DNA of 64,000 nucleotides, from NCBI GenBank assembly GCA_035689185.1, contig DASSLY010000021.1, positions 1 to 64,000 of the forward strand, written 5' to 3'. The notes beneath the pieces are model-generated. The model had not been told where the DNA came from. It searched no databases and saw only the letters and a list, made by a program, of their open reading frames with translations. The stretch's first letter is position 1. Each line of letters starts with the position of its first letter. The stretch comes from DASSLY01 sp035689185. GTDB taxonomy: Bacteria; Actinomycetota; Actinomycetes; Actinomycetales; Dermatophilaceae. Made by a program: the position numbers and the translations under genes. This document shows, piece by piece, positions 46,217 through 54,483 of the stretch.

Positions 46217-47464
46217 TCACGCCACCCGGCCGTGATGACGGACCGCCCGGGCGAGCAGCAGCACGACCGGGGCCAGCAGCGACGTGCCCGCGGCCAGGGC
46301 CACCCGGACGGTCCACCGGGTGCCGGCCGCCCCGAGCACCGGCCCGCCGGTCCACTCCCCGAACGACCCGGCAACACCCATGATCGACAGCACGGTGGCG
46401 CGGTACCGGGAGTCGGCGATGCTGCTGTTGGCCCACGTGTGGAACGCGGGTTCGGCGAGGCCGCGCACGACGGCGGCGCCCCAGTAGGCCGCCACGGCGA
46501 GCAGCACCGACCCGGCAAGGGCGAACCCGAGCGCGGTCACCCCGAGTGCGAGGTACAGCACGAGCAGCCAGCGGGCGGTGCCCGCCAGCGAGAAGGCGGA
46601 CACCCGCCGCAGCATCGGCGCGGCCACGAGGAACGACAGCGTCAGCGTCCCGGCGCCGAGTACGCCGAACCAGGTCACCTCGCTCATCCCCAGCGTCCCG
46701 GACAGCTGCAGGTCCAGCAGCAGGTGCGCCTCCCACAACCGGTCGAACCCTTCCGACCAGGCGCCGAGGAATACCGCCACGAGGAGCACCATCCCGAGCA
46801 CCGGCGCCGCTTGCACGGCCCGCCAGCCCCCCGCGGCCGTCGCCATAGCCGCCCCGAACGCACCGGTGGCCGGCTCCCGCTCAGGGCGCACGAAGGTGTG
46901 CTCGCGCATCCGCGCCACCAGGTATCCCGCGAGCGCGACCGCGAGCGCGCCGGACACGAGCAGCGGCAGCCGCAGCGACACGGCGGCCAGTCCGACGGCC
47001 GCGGCGATGCCGGCCAGCCCGGCCACCCGCCCGACCTGGGCGCTGCGCTGGTAGATGCCCGGCAGCGCGTCCAGACCGACCTCGTCGGCCAGCCACGCGT
47101 CTTCGGCGCCGGTGCGGAAGGTCCAGCCGAACCCCCACAGCGCCGCCGCCGCGACCACCAGCCACGGTGCGTGCGCAAGCCCGGTCAGCACCATCGCCAC
47201 CCCGGTCACCGCAGCCGAGACCACGAGCGACAACCGGCGCGAGTACAAGTCGGCGACGACCCCGGTAGGGATCTCGGAGACGAAGTAGGCGACCTCCAGC
47301 GCCGTGCCGGTCAGCACCAGCTGCAGCGGACTCATCCCGACGTCGCGCACGAAGAACACGGCCGCCGTCGTCCAGGACAGCGCTCCCACGAACGACCAGG
47401 CCGCGGTGTAGACGTACCACACCCGGCGTGAGCGGGTCTGGTACGCCGGCAGTGCCTGGGTCAC
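46217..47464 (-). CDS. Major facilitator superfamily transporter
   Basis: The 415-residue protein has 12 predicted membrane helices. The loop-2/3 motif is seen in ALEVAYFVSEIPTGVVADLYSRR-type sequence (IPTGVVADLYSRRLSL). ALWGFGWTFRTGAEDAWLAD follows. The middle loop contains REHTFVRPERE. It belongs to the drug/metabolite efflux-type MFS group in which the second helix carries ExxxGxxAD. Its stop lies one base from the metallophosphoesterase stop (convergent). Substrate unknown. Confidence 0.9.
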   Translation of the reverse strand: MTQALPAYQTRSRRVWYVYTAAWSFVGALSWTTAAVFFVRDVGMSPLQLVLTGTALEVAYFVSEIPTGVVADLYSRRLSLVVSAAVTGVAMVLTGLAHAPWLVVAAAALWGFGWTFRTGAEDAWLADEVGLDALPGIYQRSAQVGRVAGLAGIAAAVGLAAVSLRLPLLVSGALAVALAGYLVARMREHTFVRPEREPATGAFGAAMATAAGGWRAVQAAPVLGMVLLVAVFLGAWSEGFDRLWEAHLLLDLQLSGTLGMSEVTWFGVLGAGTLTLSFLVAAPMLRRVSAFSLAGTARWLLVLYLALGVTALGFALAGSVLLAVAAYWGAAVVRGLAEPAFHTWANSSIADSRYRATVLSIMGVAGSFGEWTGGPVLGAAGTRWTVRVALAAGTSLLAPVVLLLARAVRHHGRVA

Positions 47465-47515
47465 GCCTCATCGTCTCGACCCGCAGGGGAGCGGGTCGAG
47501 TGCGTTTCCGCGGGG

Positions 47516-47953
47516 TTACTCCAGGGCCGCGTCCAGGGTGATGTCGACCCCGGTGAGCGCCTTGCTCACCGGGCAGGTCGCCTTGGCCTGCTGGGCCACC
47601 TCGGCGAACGTGTCGGCGTCCATCCCCTCCACCTCGGCGCGGACGGTCACCTTGATCCCGGTGATCCGGAAACCACCGGCCGGGTCCGGGCCGAACGAGA
47701 CGTCGGCCGTCGTGTCGATGGACTGCGGCGTCCCGCCCGCGCGACCGATGAGCGCCGATAGCTGCATCGACAGGCAGGACGAGTGAGCGGCGGCGATGAG
47801 CTCCTCCGGGCTGGTGGTGCCGTCGGCGGCGTCCGCGGTGCGCCTCGGCCAGGACACCTCGAACGTCCCGGTGCCGGAGCTGGTCAGCTCCACCTGGCCG
47901 GAGCCGTCCTGCAGCCCGCCGTTCCACGCGGTGCGAGCGGTGCGAGTCGCCAT
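47516..47953 (-). CDS. OsmC/Ohr-family peroxiredoxin
   Basis: The 145-residue thiol peroxidase has the two reactive cysteines in AAAHSSCLSMQLS and KATCPVSKALTG, separated by the usual distance. The N-terminal ARTAWNGGLQDGSGQVEL and SWPRRTADAADGTTSPEELI (Arg and Glu of the active site) belong to the OsmC branch rather than Ohr. It reduces organic hydroperoxides in the cytoplasm. Single gene. Confidence 0.93.
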   Translation of the reverse strand: MATRTARTAWNGGLQDGSGQVELTSSGTGTFEVSWPRRTADAADGTTSPEELIAAAHSSCLSMQLSALIGRAGGTPQSIDTTADVSFGPDPAGGFRITGIKVTVRAEVEGMDADTFAEVAQQAKATCPVSKALTGVDITLDAALE

Positions 47954-48001
47954 CAGCAGTCTCCTTGAGGTCGAGGGTCGGCATGCCGTGTGCCCCTACT
48001 C

Positions 48002-48901
48002 TCACCCACCCGGCCGCGAGCCGGCACCTCGGGGCCCGAGACCGGCGGGCCCTACGGCAGAGCCCAGCCAGTCCAGCAGCTGCCGGGCCGTCCAGTCCGG
48101 CGCTTCCAGCTGGGGCACGTGGCCCACCCCGTGCGCCTCCGCATACGTCCACCTCGGGTTGGCCGCCGCCGCCGCCCGCGCTGCCGCGACCGGGACCAGC
48201 CGGTCACGGTCGCCGTGCAGGAGCAGCACCGGCACCGCGATGGCGCGCAGAGCCCGCACGTAGGACTCCGGCGTCCGGACGGCGGCGAGCAGCGACCTGG
48301 CAGCGGCCAGGAACTGCCGGTCGGCAATATGGGCGTCCGGCAGGTCGCGCCGCTCCAGAAGCAGCTCGACGTGCTGGTCCAGCACCTCGCGGGCCACCCG
48401 CCCCGGGTCGGCGCAGCACAGCCAGAGGGTGTCCCGGGCCAGCTGCTCAGGGGTTCGCACCGCTCGCCGCCCGCGCAGCAGCGCCGGTCCCAGCCCCGGC
48501 AGCCCGTATGCCGCGAAGCCCGCCTGGACGAGGCGGTGCGAGCGCGCTCCGCGCGGGAACGGCAGCACAGGGTCGATCAGCGCCAGCGCCCGAACGCTCT
48601 GCGGCTCGGCCGCGGCCTCCAGTGCCGCGACCTGGCCGCCCATCGAGTTGCCGACGAGCACGACCGGCTCGCCGAGCCGGGCCAGGAACTCGTGCAGCGC
48701 CTCGCGCGTCGCGGCTACCGAGGTGTCGCCGTCGGCGGGGGAGCGGCCGAAACCGGGCAGGTCGACGGCGACCACCCGGCATACCGGCGTCAGCAGCGGG
48801 ACCAGGCTCATCCAGTTGAGCAGCGAGCCGCCCAGGCCGTGGACCAGGACCAGCAGCGGACCGTCCCGGCTGCCGCCGTGGTCGACATGGTGGAGGTTCA
48901 C
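48002..48901 (-). CDS. Alpha/beta-fold hydrolase
   Basis: The 299-residue enzyme has the oxyanion region VLVHGLGGSLLNWMSLVPLL, VVAVDLPGFGRS, the nucleophile elbow VVLVGNSMGGQVA, HGDRDRLVP (acid) and HGVGHVPQLEAP (His). The substrate is unknown. The GTG start at 48901 overlaps the stop of the zinc peptidase gene, so the two are coupled. A C-terminal Gly/Pro-rich tail is dispensable to the fold. Confidence 0.9.
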   Translation of the reverse strand: MNLHHVDHGGSRDGPLLVLVHGLGGSLLNWMSLVPLLTPVCRVVAVDLPGFGRSPADGDTSVAATREALHEFLARLGEPVVLVGNSMGGQVAALEAAAEPQSVRALALIDPVLPFPRGARSHRLVQAGFAAYGLPGLGPALLRGRRAVRTPEQLARDTLWLCCADPGRVAREVLDQHVELLLERRDLPDAHIADRQFLAAARSLLAAVRTPESYVRALRAIAVPVLLLHGDRDRLVPVAAARAAAAANPRWTYAEAHGVGHVPQLEAPDWTARQLLDWLGSAVGPAGLGPRGAGSRPGG

Positions 48902-49923
48902 GCGTTGGCGGGCGTGACTCCGGGGCTGGCGGGCACGCCGGTGACCAGGTTGTGCACCAGCCGCATCTTCTCCAGGGTGGGGCCGGGCAGCACGAACGGG
49001 TAGAGGTCGGAGTGCCCCATCGACCGGTTCAGCATGTTCAGCGCCCACGACAGCGGCAGCCACACCTCGATGAGCCGGTCCAGGCCGAGCTCGCCGACCA
49101 GCTGCGACCCGCCGGCCAAGGTGACGCCCGCCGGGGCCATGCCGAACTCCGAGGCCGTGTCCACGGTGTCGCGGATGTGCAGGTAGTGCGCGAACGTCTC
49201 GGCCCAGTCCTCGGCCGGGTGCATCGTGGCGTATGAGGAGACGAAGCGCTCGGCCCAGTCCGGCGGCGCGCTGCGGCTGTAGTGCCGGTCCAGGGCCGAC
49301 TGGTAGCTCACATCCGGGTCACCGAACAGCTCGGTGAACCGGTCCTTGGTCGGCGAGGGCTGGTCGCCGACGAGCACCATATAGTAGTAGTGCCCGATCT
49401 CGTGCCGCATGTGGCCGAGCAGGGTGCGGTACGGCTCGGCCATGGCGATCCGCAGCTGCTCCCGGTGGACATCGTCGCCCTCGGCCAGGTCCAGGGTGAT
49501 CAGGCCGGAATCGTGTCCGGTCAGCACCCGCCGCTGGCTGCTGGAGAGCAGGTCGAAGCGCAGCCCCGCCTCGGGATCGACATCGCGGCCACGGATCGGC
49601 AGCCGCAGCTCCAGCAGCTCGAAGACCAGCCGCCGCTTGGCGGCCTCGGCCGCCCGGAACGCCGGCATGGCGCCCTGGTCGCTGCTGGCCGGGCGAGTGC
49701 GGGTCAACCGGCAGGACAGGCACAGACCGTGCCTCGGCTGGTCCGTCACCACCCAGTTGCAGCCGGCCAGATCGGCGTTTCGGCACTTGACGACACCGCC
49801 GGTGCCGAGCGTGGTGAACGACCGCAGCTCGGCGCTCAGGCCCAGGGCGGTGCCGCAGGCGAGGCAGGCCGAGTTCTCGAAGGCGAGCCGCTGGTTGCAC
49901 CGGGGGCACAGGAAGTCACGCAT
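48898..49923 (-). CDS. Zinc-ribbon and zinc metallopeptidase family protein
   Basis: The 341-residue protein has an N-terminal zinc ribbon (FLCPRCNQRLAFENSACLAC) and a second Cys pair (KCRNADLAGCNW, LCLSCRLTR). A metallopeptidase-like domain follows with MRHEIGHYYYMVLV (HExxH variant) and a downstream ELFGDPDVSYQSAL. DWAETFAHYLHIRDTVDTA may supply the third ligand Glu. It belongs to the putative zinc-binding metallopeptidase family found in many bacteria. Its substrate is not known to me. It is coupled to the hydrolase gene. Confidence 0.87.
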   Translation of the reverse strand: MRDFLCPRCNQRLAFENSACLACGTALGLSAELRSFTTLGTGGVVKCRNADLAGCNWVVTDQPRHGLCLSCRLTRTRPASSDQGAMPAFRAAEAAKRRLVFELLELRLPIRGRDVDPEAGLRFDLLSSSQRRVLTGHDSGLITLDLAEGDDVHREQLRIAMAEPYRTLLGHMRHEIGHYYYMVLVGDQPSPTKDRFTELFGDPDVSYQSALDRHYSRSAPPDWAERFVSSYATMHPAEDWAETFAHYLHIRDTVDTASEFGMAPAGVTLAGGSQLVGELGLDRLIEVWLPLSWALNMLNRSMGHSDLYPFVLPGPTLEKMRLVHNLVTGVPASPGVTPANA

Positions 49924-50251
49924 GGCGCTGCCACGCTACCCAGCGCACCTGTCCGGCCGGCGCCCCGGTCCACGTTCGCAACGCCCCGGCCCGGCCGCGG
50001 CGAGGGCATCAGCCCCGTCAAACCTTTCCCCAAGGTTTCGGGTCGACGCTGAGGGCATCTGCGACGGCGGGCGCGCCGTCGCAGCGCCCAAGGCCGATAA
50101 CGCAGCGCGGTGATCCATGAGCGGGACCAAGCGTCAACAGGGCAACGGCTTCCGCGCGCCCGTACCGCGAAACCCCAATAAGGGAAACCTAACTTGCCCC
50201 GGCAATAACGATAGACCCGCCTGTTCGAATTCAGGAACACAGGGAGTGGAG
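49924..50251. other. Intergenic region with a stem-loop and the oxidase leader
   Basis: The 328 bases have no gene. A perfect inverted repeat CTGCGACGGC/GCCGTCGCAG (50059-50084, six-base loop) could be a stem-loop or operator. From about 50160 the DNA turns AT-richer (CCCCAATAAGGGAAACCTAA), probably the promoter and leader of the following oxidase. AGGGAG before 50252 is its RBS. No confident -10/-35 pair was found. Confidence 0.5.
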
Positions 50252-52456
50252 ATGACAGAAGACCTGCACGACAGCAGCGAACTGCCCAGGCGTCTGATCT
50301 TGCAGCTGGGCGCCGCCGGCGCTGCCGGTGCCGCCCTGACCACGGCGGTCGGACTGGGGCAGCCCTACCTCAAGCAGCGAGGCCTGCTCAATGCCGACGG
50401 CACGCTGGCCGCGACCTCCACCGTGCTGAGCGACCTCATCTTCTACATCGAGGCCTTTCCCACGAGCCCGTTGATCCTCAAGCCGTTCCAAGACCCGCTG
50501 CCGATCCCGACGGCCTTGGCGCCGCAACCCATGAGCGCCTACAGCGCCTGGCAGAAGCCGCCCGGGCCCGGGCCCGGCCAGCAAAACTCAATGGGGAACG
50601 ACCAGCACCAGAAGTGGTGCTCCAGCGTCGGCTACCCGGACCCGCTGGTATACAAGATCGACCTGATGGTAGCGGGGCACTCCTTCACCAGCTCGAAGGT
50701 GCTGCCGATCAACGCGCTCGGCAAGCCCACCGTCTCCTTCGACGCCCAGGGGCGGCAGATCCCCGCCGGCACCAGGCGCATACTGCCGCAGAGCACCATC
50801 TACGGCTTCAACGGAACCTTCCCGGGCCCGCGGATCAACGCCGAGTACGGCCGCCCCGCCCTCGTGCGCTTCACGAACCTGCTGGACGAGAACAACGGGT
50901 TCGACCGGCAGGACTTCGGCGCCCCGGACTGGTCCTTCCTCACTCACCTGCACAACGGCCACACGGCGCCGGAGAGCGACGGCAACCCGCACTACAGCCG
51001 GTTGTCCGGCCCCATGGCCTCCGGCTACCCGCCGGGCACGTCCGTGGACAACCTGTACCTGAACTGGCCAGCCGGCGACGACGACGCGGAGAAGCAGAGC
51101 TTCTTCTGGTTCCATGACCACCGGATGGACCACACCGGCTCCAACGTCTACAAGGGCATGGTCGGGCTCTACCCGATCTACGACCCGAAGGAGTACGTCA
51201 GCGGCCAGGGCATGTTCGACGGCGGCGACGAGCGGCAGGGGCTGCGCCTGCCCGGCGTGCGGACCGACCATCCGGACGGCTCCTTCGACGTCGACTACGA
51301 CATCCCGCTGGCGTTCTACGACTGCCGCCTGGACGACGGCGTGACCATGCACAAGGACATCCACGACGTGGCCGGTGAGTTCCCGACGGCCGGGAACCCG
51401 CGGACGCATCCCGAGTGGTGGGGCAAGACGTTCTACAAGCACTTCCCCAGCCACGGCTTCGTCGGCGACATCTTCACCGTCAACGGCACCGCATACCCGG
51501 TGATGGAGGTGAAGCGGCGCAAGTACCGCTTCCGCTTCCTGGACGCCTCGCTCGCCCGGATCTATGAGTTCAAGCTGATGAGCTCGACTCTGGGGCCGAA
51601 GTCGTCCAAGTCGCTCGGCTACCAGGGCGACGAGCTGGAGGGGCAGTACCGCATCCAGGACGGGCAGCAGTGCATGCAGTTCACCCAGATCGCCTCGGAC
51701 GGCGGCCTGCTGCCGTTCCCGATCACCCGGGACTCCTTCGAGTTGTGGCCGGCCAAGCGTCGTGAGGTCATCATCGACTTCACCAAGTACCAGGACGGGA
51801 CGCCGACCACCAAGGGCGACGTCATCTACCTCACCGACGTGATGAAGATGCCGAACGGGCGTATGTGGTCCAACTCCTCACGCTTCTCCCCGGACCCGAA
51901 GTACAAGGTGCCGGTGCTCAAGTTCGTCATCGGCGACGACGCGCCGGACGACAGCGAGATCCCCACGGCCATGCGTCCGCTGCCAGCGCTGCCGAGCAAC
52001 TGGCAGAGCCTGATGAGCGACCGGCTCATCTTCGAGGTGAAGCGCGGCAGCGCGGGGGGAGAGATCGAATGGCTGATCAACGGGGTGGAGTTCGACCCCA
52101 CGAAGGTGGCGACGAGTCTGAAGAACCCCGCAGGAAGGCAGCCGCTGGCCCAGCAGAAGATGAACAGCTTCAACCTGTGGGAGATCCGCAACGGCGGCGG
52201 TGGCTGGGTGCATCCGTTCCACCTGCACATGGAGGAGCACCGCACCGTCATGCGCAACGGCAGGGACGTGACCCAGGGCGGCGACCGGTCGCACCCGGAC
52301 GACGTGTCGCGAGAAGACCTGGTGGCCCTCGACCCTGGCGAGGCGGTGGTGATCTACCGCGGGTTCCGCGACTTCGTCGGCCCGTACGTGGCGCACTGCC
52401 ACAACCTCGCGCACGAGGACCACGCGATGATGTTCGGCTGGGAGATCGCCCCGTGA
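50252..52456 (+). CDS. Large multicopper oxidase
   Basis: The 734-residue oxidase is larger than the usual ~500. The N-terminus has LPRRLILQLGAAGAAGAALT, a Tat-like signal with weak context. The copper motifs are LTHLHNGHTAPESDG (in place of HWHG), FFWFHDHRMDHTGSNVYKGM, WVHPFHLHMEEHRTVMRN and YVAHCHNLAHEDHAMMFGW with the type 1 cysteine. The FNGTFPGPRINAEYGRP segment is typical of the bilirubin oxidase/phenoxazinone-synthase/Mn-oxidase side of the family. It is followed at 76 bases by a membrane protein gene. A second oxidase of a related type lies 2 kb away on the other strand. Substrate unknown. Confidence 0.88.
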   Translation: MTEDLHDSSELPRRLILQLGAAGAAGAALTTAVGLGQPYLKQRGLLNADGTLAATSTVLSDLIFYIEAFPTSPLILKPFQDPLPIPTALAPQPMSAYSAWQKPPGPGPGQQNSMGNDQHQKWCSSVGYPDPLVYKIDLMVAGHSFTSSKVLPINALGKPTVSFDAQGRQIPAGTRRILPQSTIYGFNGTFPGPRINAEYGRPALVRFTNLLDENNGFDRQDFGAPDWSFLTHLHNGHTAPESDGNPHYSRLSGPMASGYPPGTSVDNLYLNWPAGDDDAEKQSFFWFHDHRMDHTGSNVYKGMVGLYPIYDPKEYVSGQGMFDGGDERQGLRLPGVRTDHPDGSFDVDYDIPLAFYDCRLDDGVTMHKDIHDVAGEFPTAGNPRTHPEWWGKTFYKHFPSHGFVGDIFTVNGTAYPVMEVKRRKYRFRFLDASLARIYEFKLMSSTLGPKSSKSLGYQGDELEGQYRIQDGQQCMQFTQIASDGGLLPFPITRDSFELWPAKRREVIIDFTKYQDGTPTTKGDVIYLTDVMKMPNGRMWSNSSRFSPDPKYKVPVLKFVIGDDAPDDSEIPTAMRPLPALPSNWQSLMSDRLIFEVKRGSAGGEIEWLINGVEFDPTKVATSLKNPAGRQPLAQQKMNSFNLWEIRNGGGGWVHPFHLHMEEHRTVMRNGRDVTQGGDRSHPDDVSREDLVALDPGEAVVIYRGFRDFVGPYVAHCHNLAHEDHAMMFGWEIAP

Positions 52457-52532
52457 CTGCGCGCTCGGCGGCCGCCGAGTTCGGCCGCCGAGCTCGGCAG
52501 ACCAACCTCCACTGTCGACAGGAGAGTTCGGC

Positions 52533-53660
52533 ATGACCACCCAGGCCAGTCCCGTCGCTGCGGCACCCCCCACCACCGCACCTGCGAACCCCGGCGTCCC
52601 GTGGCTGACAGTGGTCTGGCTCGCCGCCGTCCTGGCCTACGCCGACGGCTTCTGGGCGTTGTCGCTGCGGGGTGCCACCGGTGCGGTCGAGCGCACCGAC
52701 AGCCCGTTCGTCAGCTGGCTGCGCGAGTCGACGCTGCTGCTCCCGTGGTACGCGCTCGCCGTCCTCGGCGCGGTCGCGCTGGCCTACCGCTGGTTCGGGC
52801 CAAGGGTGCACCGAGCCAGGCCTGTGCTGGCGGCGGCGGCGTTGATCGCAGCCGCCGGGACCGTCGCGGGCGTCATCCACCTGGCCGCCAGCTCGGTCGC
52901 CGACTACCAGCTGCAGTCGGCCCTGGTGGCGCGGATGGCGGCCATGAGCGGCAGGTGCGTCGCCGACTGCCTGGCCGGGCAGCAGCAGGCGACGCTTGCG
53001 CTGCAGGTGCGCGCCGTCGGGTTCGGCAGCGCGATCCTGTTCGTCACCAACCTGGTCCTGATGGCATGGGCGGTGGCGTTCCTGGGCGGGCGGCTGACCC
53101 TGGGCACGGCCCGGCGCCGAGAGGCTGCGTGGGCCTTGACGCCGCACGGCCGGCACGCCGAGATCCGTTTGCTGCTGGCCGCGGGACTGGCCGGCAGCGC
53201 CGTCGTGCATCTCTCGGTGCTACCCGAGCACCTACGCGAGTGGGCTGCTGCTGGCGTCTTCTTCGGCCTGCTGGCGGTCGCCGAGCTGGCCACGGCTGGC
53301 CTCGTGCTCCTCCGCGCCCACCGCGTCACGTGGCTGGCCGCTGCCGCGGTCTCGGTCGCGCCGCTGTCGGTGTGGCTCTGGTCCCGCACCGCCGGGCTGC
53401 CGTTCGGTCCGGGGGTCGGCGCCCGTGAGGCGATCGGCCTGGCGGACGCCGCGGCGGGCGCGTTGGAGGTGCTGACGCTCGTCCTCGCGGTCGTCTGCCT
53501 TCGGCCGCGCCGGGCAGGACGGGCGCTGCTCGGTCCGTTCCGGGCCCAGCTCGCCCTGCTCGCCGTGGTCGCGGTCACCGCCGCAGGACTGGGCAGCGGC
53601 CTGGCCGTCTTCGGCGAGCTCGACGGTGCGGTCCACGAGGCGAGCCAGAGCACCCGCTGA
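52533..53660 (+). CDS. Polytopic membrane protein beside the oxidases
   Basis: The 375-residue protein has about nine predicted helices: WLTVVWLAAVLAYADGFWAL, LLPWYALAVLGAVALAYRWF, AAALIAAAGTVAGVIHLAAS and a run of others to the C-terminus. A central loop has MSGRCVADCLAGQQ with two cysteines. HLSVLPEHLREWAAAGVFFG resembles copper- or heme-adjacent membrane proteins of actinobacteria, but no family is certain. ATG 52533 has CAGGAGAG upstream. It is probably co-transcribed with the oxidase and may hold or electronically couple it. Confidence 0.75.
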   Translation: MTTQASPVAAAPPTTAPANPGVPWLTVVWLAAVLAYADGFWALSLRGATGAVERTDSPFVSWLRESTLLLPWYALAVLGAVALAYRWFGPRVHRARPVLAAAALIAAAGTVAGVIHLAASSVADYQLQSALVARMAAMSGRCVADCLAGQQQATLALQVRAVGFGSAILFVTNLVLMAWAVAFLGGRLTLGTARRREAAWALTPHGRHAEIRLLLAAGLAGSAVVHLSVLPEHLREWAAAGVFFGLLAVAELATAGLVLLRAHRVTWLAAAAVSVAPLSVWLWSRTAGLPFGPGVGAREAIGLADAAAGALEVLTLVLAVVCLRPRRAGRALLGPFRAQLALLAVVAVTAAGLGSGLAVFGELDGAVHEASQSTR

Positions 53661-53693
53661 CGGCAGCGCTCGGCCAGAGCTCGGTCAGCTCGG

Positions 53694-54482
53694 TCAGTGT
53701 GTGTGGCTCGGCCGCGGCCTGCTCACCACAGCGGGCGGGGCCGGCTCCTTCGCCAGGTCGACACCCACCCCGGCGGTGGAACGCGGCGAGACACTGACGG
53801 CGGCCGGCTGCACCCCCGCGCTGCGCGCCATCCCGTCGCGCACCGCATACACCAGGCGGTCGCTCAGCAGCGACCCGGTGTAGCTCACGTCGAGTTCGGC
53901 GCTGCCGAAGGTCACCAGGTAGTTGCCCAACGCGTCCGACAGGATGCCCTCCCTCGCGATGGCGGCGGCGACCGCGGCCGGGGTCTTGGGGTGCACGCTG
54001 AACCGCAGGTCGTGGACCAGCACGGCCGTGACGTCGCACCATCGCGGGTCGCGAATGTTGGCCGTGCTCGCCGCGAGCCGGACCAGAATCCGGGCGTCCG
54101 CGAGGCTGGCGCCCGCGGGCAGCACCAGGGTCAGATCGGGCGACCGCTGTTCCAGCAGGGCCGGGTCGAGCACGGAGGACGACATCTCCGACAGCCTGGT
54201 ATGCAGCCGCTTGGCCGCCTCGTCGAGCCCGCCGCGCAGCTCCGCTAGCTCCTCGTCCGACCCGGCATGCAGCGCAAGCGCGACGCGGCGGCGCACCATC
54301 AGCCCGTCGTAGCTCACCTGCGGGCGTCCGTTGCCGACGTCTGACCCCGGCTCGGCGCCCACCGCACGGCCAGCCGCGCCGAGCGGGTGTCTCGCCGCCA
54401 CGACGGATGGGGCCTCGTCGGTGCAGCCGCTGACGGCGCCGGCCAGCACCAGCAGGCCTGCCGCCGCTGTGACCCGGCGCAT
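53694..54482 (-). CDS. Lipoprotein of unknown function paired with a multicopper oxidase
   Basis: The 262-residue protein has a lipoprotein signal (AAAGLLVLAGAVSGC). The body has mixed alpha/beta segments, among them DLTLVLPAGASLADARILVR, TAVLVHDLRFSVHPKTPAAV and FGSAELDVSYTGSLLSDRLV. Its ATG follows the oxidase stop by one base (TGAGATG), so the two genes form one operon. It contains no obvious metal site except a His-x-His tail (SHTH). No function assigned. Confidence 0.75.
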   Translation of the reverse strand: MRRVTAAAGLLVLAGAVSGCTDEAPSVVAARHPLGAAGRAVGAEPGSDVGNGRPQVSYDGLMVRRRVALALHAGSDEELAELRGGLDEAAKRLHTRLSEMSSSVLDPALLEQRSPDLTLVLPAGASLADARILVRLAASTANIRDPRWCDVTAVLVHDLRFSVHPKTPAAVAAAIAREGILSDALGNYLVTFGSAELDVSYTGSLLSDRLVYAVRDGMARSAGVQPAAVSVSPRSTAGVGVDLAKEPAPPAVVSRPRPSHTH

Positions 54483-54483
54483 C

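Noticed and set aside
50160..50215. DtxR/IdeR iron box upstream of the large oxidase (AAACCTAACTT)
   Set aside because: Only one half-site (TTAGGTT on the minus strand) fits. The other half does not match, about 10 of 19 positions overall, so it is not supported.
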